From positions 1 through 13,956 of the forward strand of contig CALHKP010000030.1 in the NCBI GenBank assembly GCA_938034165.1: a stretch of 13,956 bases of DNA. The letters are read 5' to 3'. The position numbers and the translations under genes were made by a program. The DNA comes from an uncultured Clostridia bacterium (lineage in GTDB: Bacteria; Bacillota; Clostridia; Peptostreptococcales; Anaerovoracaceae). Under the pieces are notes generated by a model. The model was not told the origin of the DNA and searched no databases. It was given only the letters and a program-made list of their open reading frames with translations. Below, one piece after another: positions 13,818 to 13,956 of this stretch (position 1 is its first letter; every line of letters begins with the position of its first letter).

Positions 13818-13834
13818 AGGTTTTGGAGGAAAAC

Positions 13835-13956
13835 ATGGATAACATCAGCGAAAAAATCAACTTACACCAATGGGCTCAAGACATGGCAGATCAGAAAGCC
13901 AGTAAGCTTTCAAGAAGGAAATGGTGCGAGTCTAAAGGCATACCACTATCAACCTA
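13835..13956 (+). CDS. tnpA: IS66-family accessory protein TnpA-like, 5' fragment
   Basis: The reading frame opens at the ATG at 13835 behind GGAGG and runs 40 codons to the window edge without a stop. The visible protein has INLHQWAQDMADQKAS followed by LSRRKWCESKGIPLST. This matches the N-terminal helix-turn-helix pattern of IS66 TnpA proteins (tryptophan, then a short spacer, SGLSxxxWCxxxGIxxSTYYxW). TnpA is the small first protein of IS66 elements; with TnpB it is needed for transposition by the DDE transposase TnpC. Those two genes would lie further right. The identification rests on a short stretch, so a related helix-turn-helix transposon protein is possible. Confidence 0.65.
   Translation, partial: MDNISEKINLHQWAQDMADQKASKLSRRKWCESKGIPLST

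Larger units (their letters stand above)
13774..13956 (+). mobile_element. Left end of an IS66-like insertion sequence (cut by the window edge)
   Basis: The element is inferred from the IS66-type first gene starting at 13835. IS66-family ends characteristically begin GTAA, and GTAAAATACTC at 13774 lies 61 nt before that gene, a reasonable distance. Other GTAA words at 13729 and 13736 are possible ends. The target-site duplication, the remaining genes and the right end lie outside the window, so the exact boundary is uncertain. Confidence 0.55.

Overview
The window looks like chromosomal housekeeping DNA from a low-to-moderate G+C Firmicute, most likely a Clostridia-class anaerobe. It carries the conserved Bacillus/Clostridium block glmU - prs - pth - mfd - yabM (MurJ/SpoVB-type flippase) - mazG - rqcP, plus the Firmicute-only regulators PurR and SpoVG. 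Several Bacillus neighbours are missing from their usual slots: fin between pth and mfd, spoVT between mfd and yabM, and yabJ between purR and spoVG. A non-sporulating lineage such as a Mogibacterium/Anaerovoracaceae-like organism would fit. That placement is inference from gene order, not something read directly from the sequence.

Layout. Bases 1-519 hold no gene. They contain a hairpin repeat (65-97), a G-rich tandem array of about 35-bp units (135-366) and a rho-independent terminator (430-485). From 520 to 11817 everything lies on the minus strand. Read in transcription order this is murC, a GlmU acetyltransferase domain standing alone, prs, pth and mfd. After a 99-nt gap with its own promoter come an MTA/SAH-type deaminase, the flippase, mazG and rqcP. 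Purine regulator purR (11937-12746) and spoVG (12828-13115) run divergently on the plus strand, each behind a good sigma-A-like promoter. From 13116 to 13773 there is again no gene, only the spoVG terminator, short tandem repeats and a dense cluster of related hairpins. The window ends inside the first gene of an IS66-like insertion sequence (from about 13774).

How the genes fit together. MurC, the GlmU domain and the flippase serve peptidoglycan synthesis (UDP-GlcNAc supply, UDP-MurNAc-L-Ala, lipid export). Prs makes PRPP, the ligand family sensed by PurR. Pth, RqcP and Mfd maintain translation and transcription (peptidyl-tRNA recycling, ribosome rescue, stalled RNA polymerase removal). MazG and the deaminase clear nucleotides and nucleoside by-products.

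Most unusual points. (1) A family of 33-nt hairpins has a fixed 11-nt arm, 11-nt loop, 11-nt arm plan, with one copy at the left edge and three or four at the right edge. Two copies share a 27-nt core and each sits beside its own tandem array. (2) GlmU lacks its whole uridyltransferase half. (3) A perfect palindrome overlaps the murC ribosome binding site. (4) A perfect 16-bp fold-back lies inside the IS66-like left end. I see no defence system, CRISPR array, tRNA or rRNA.
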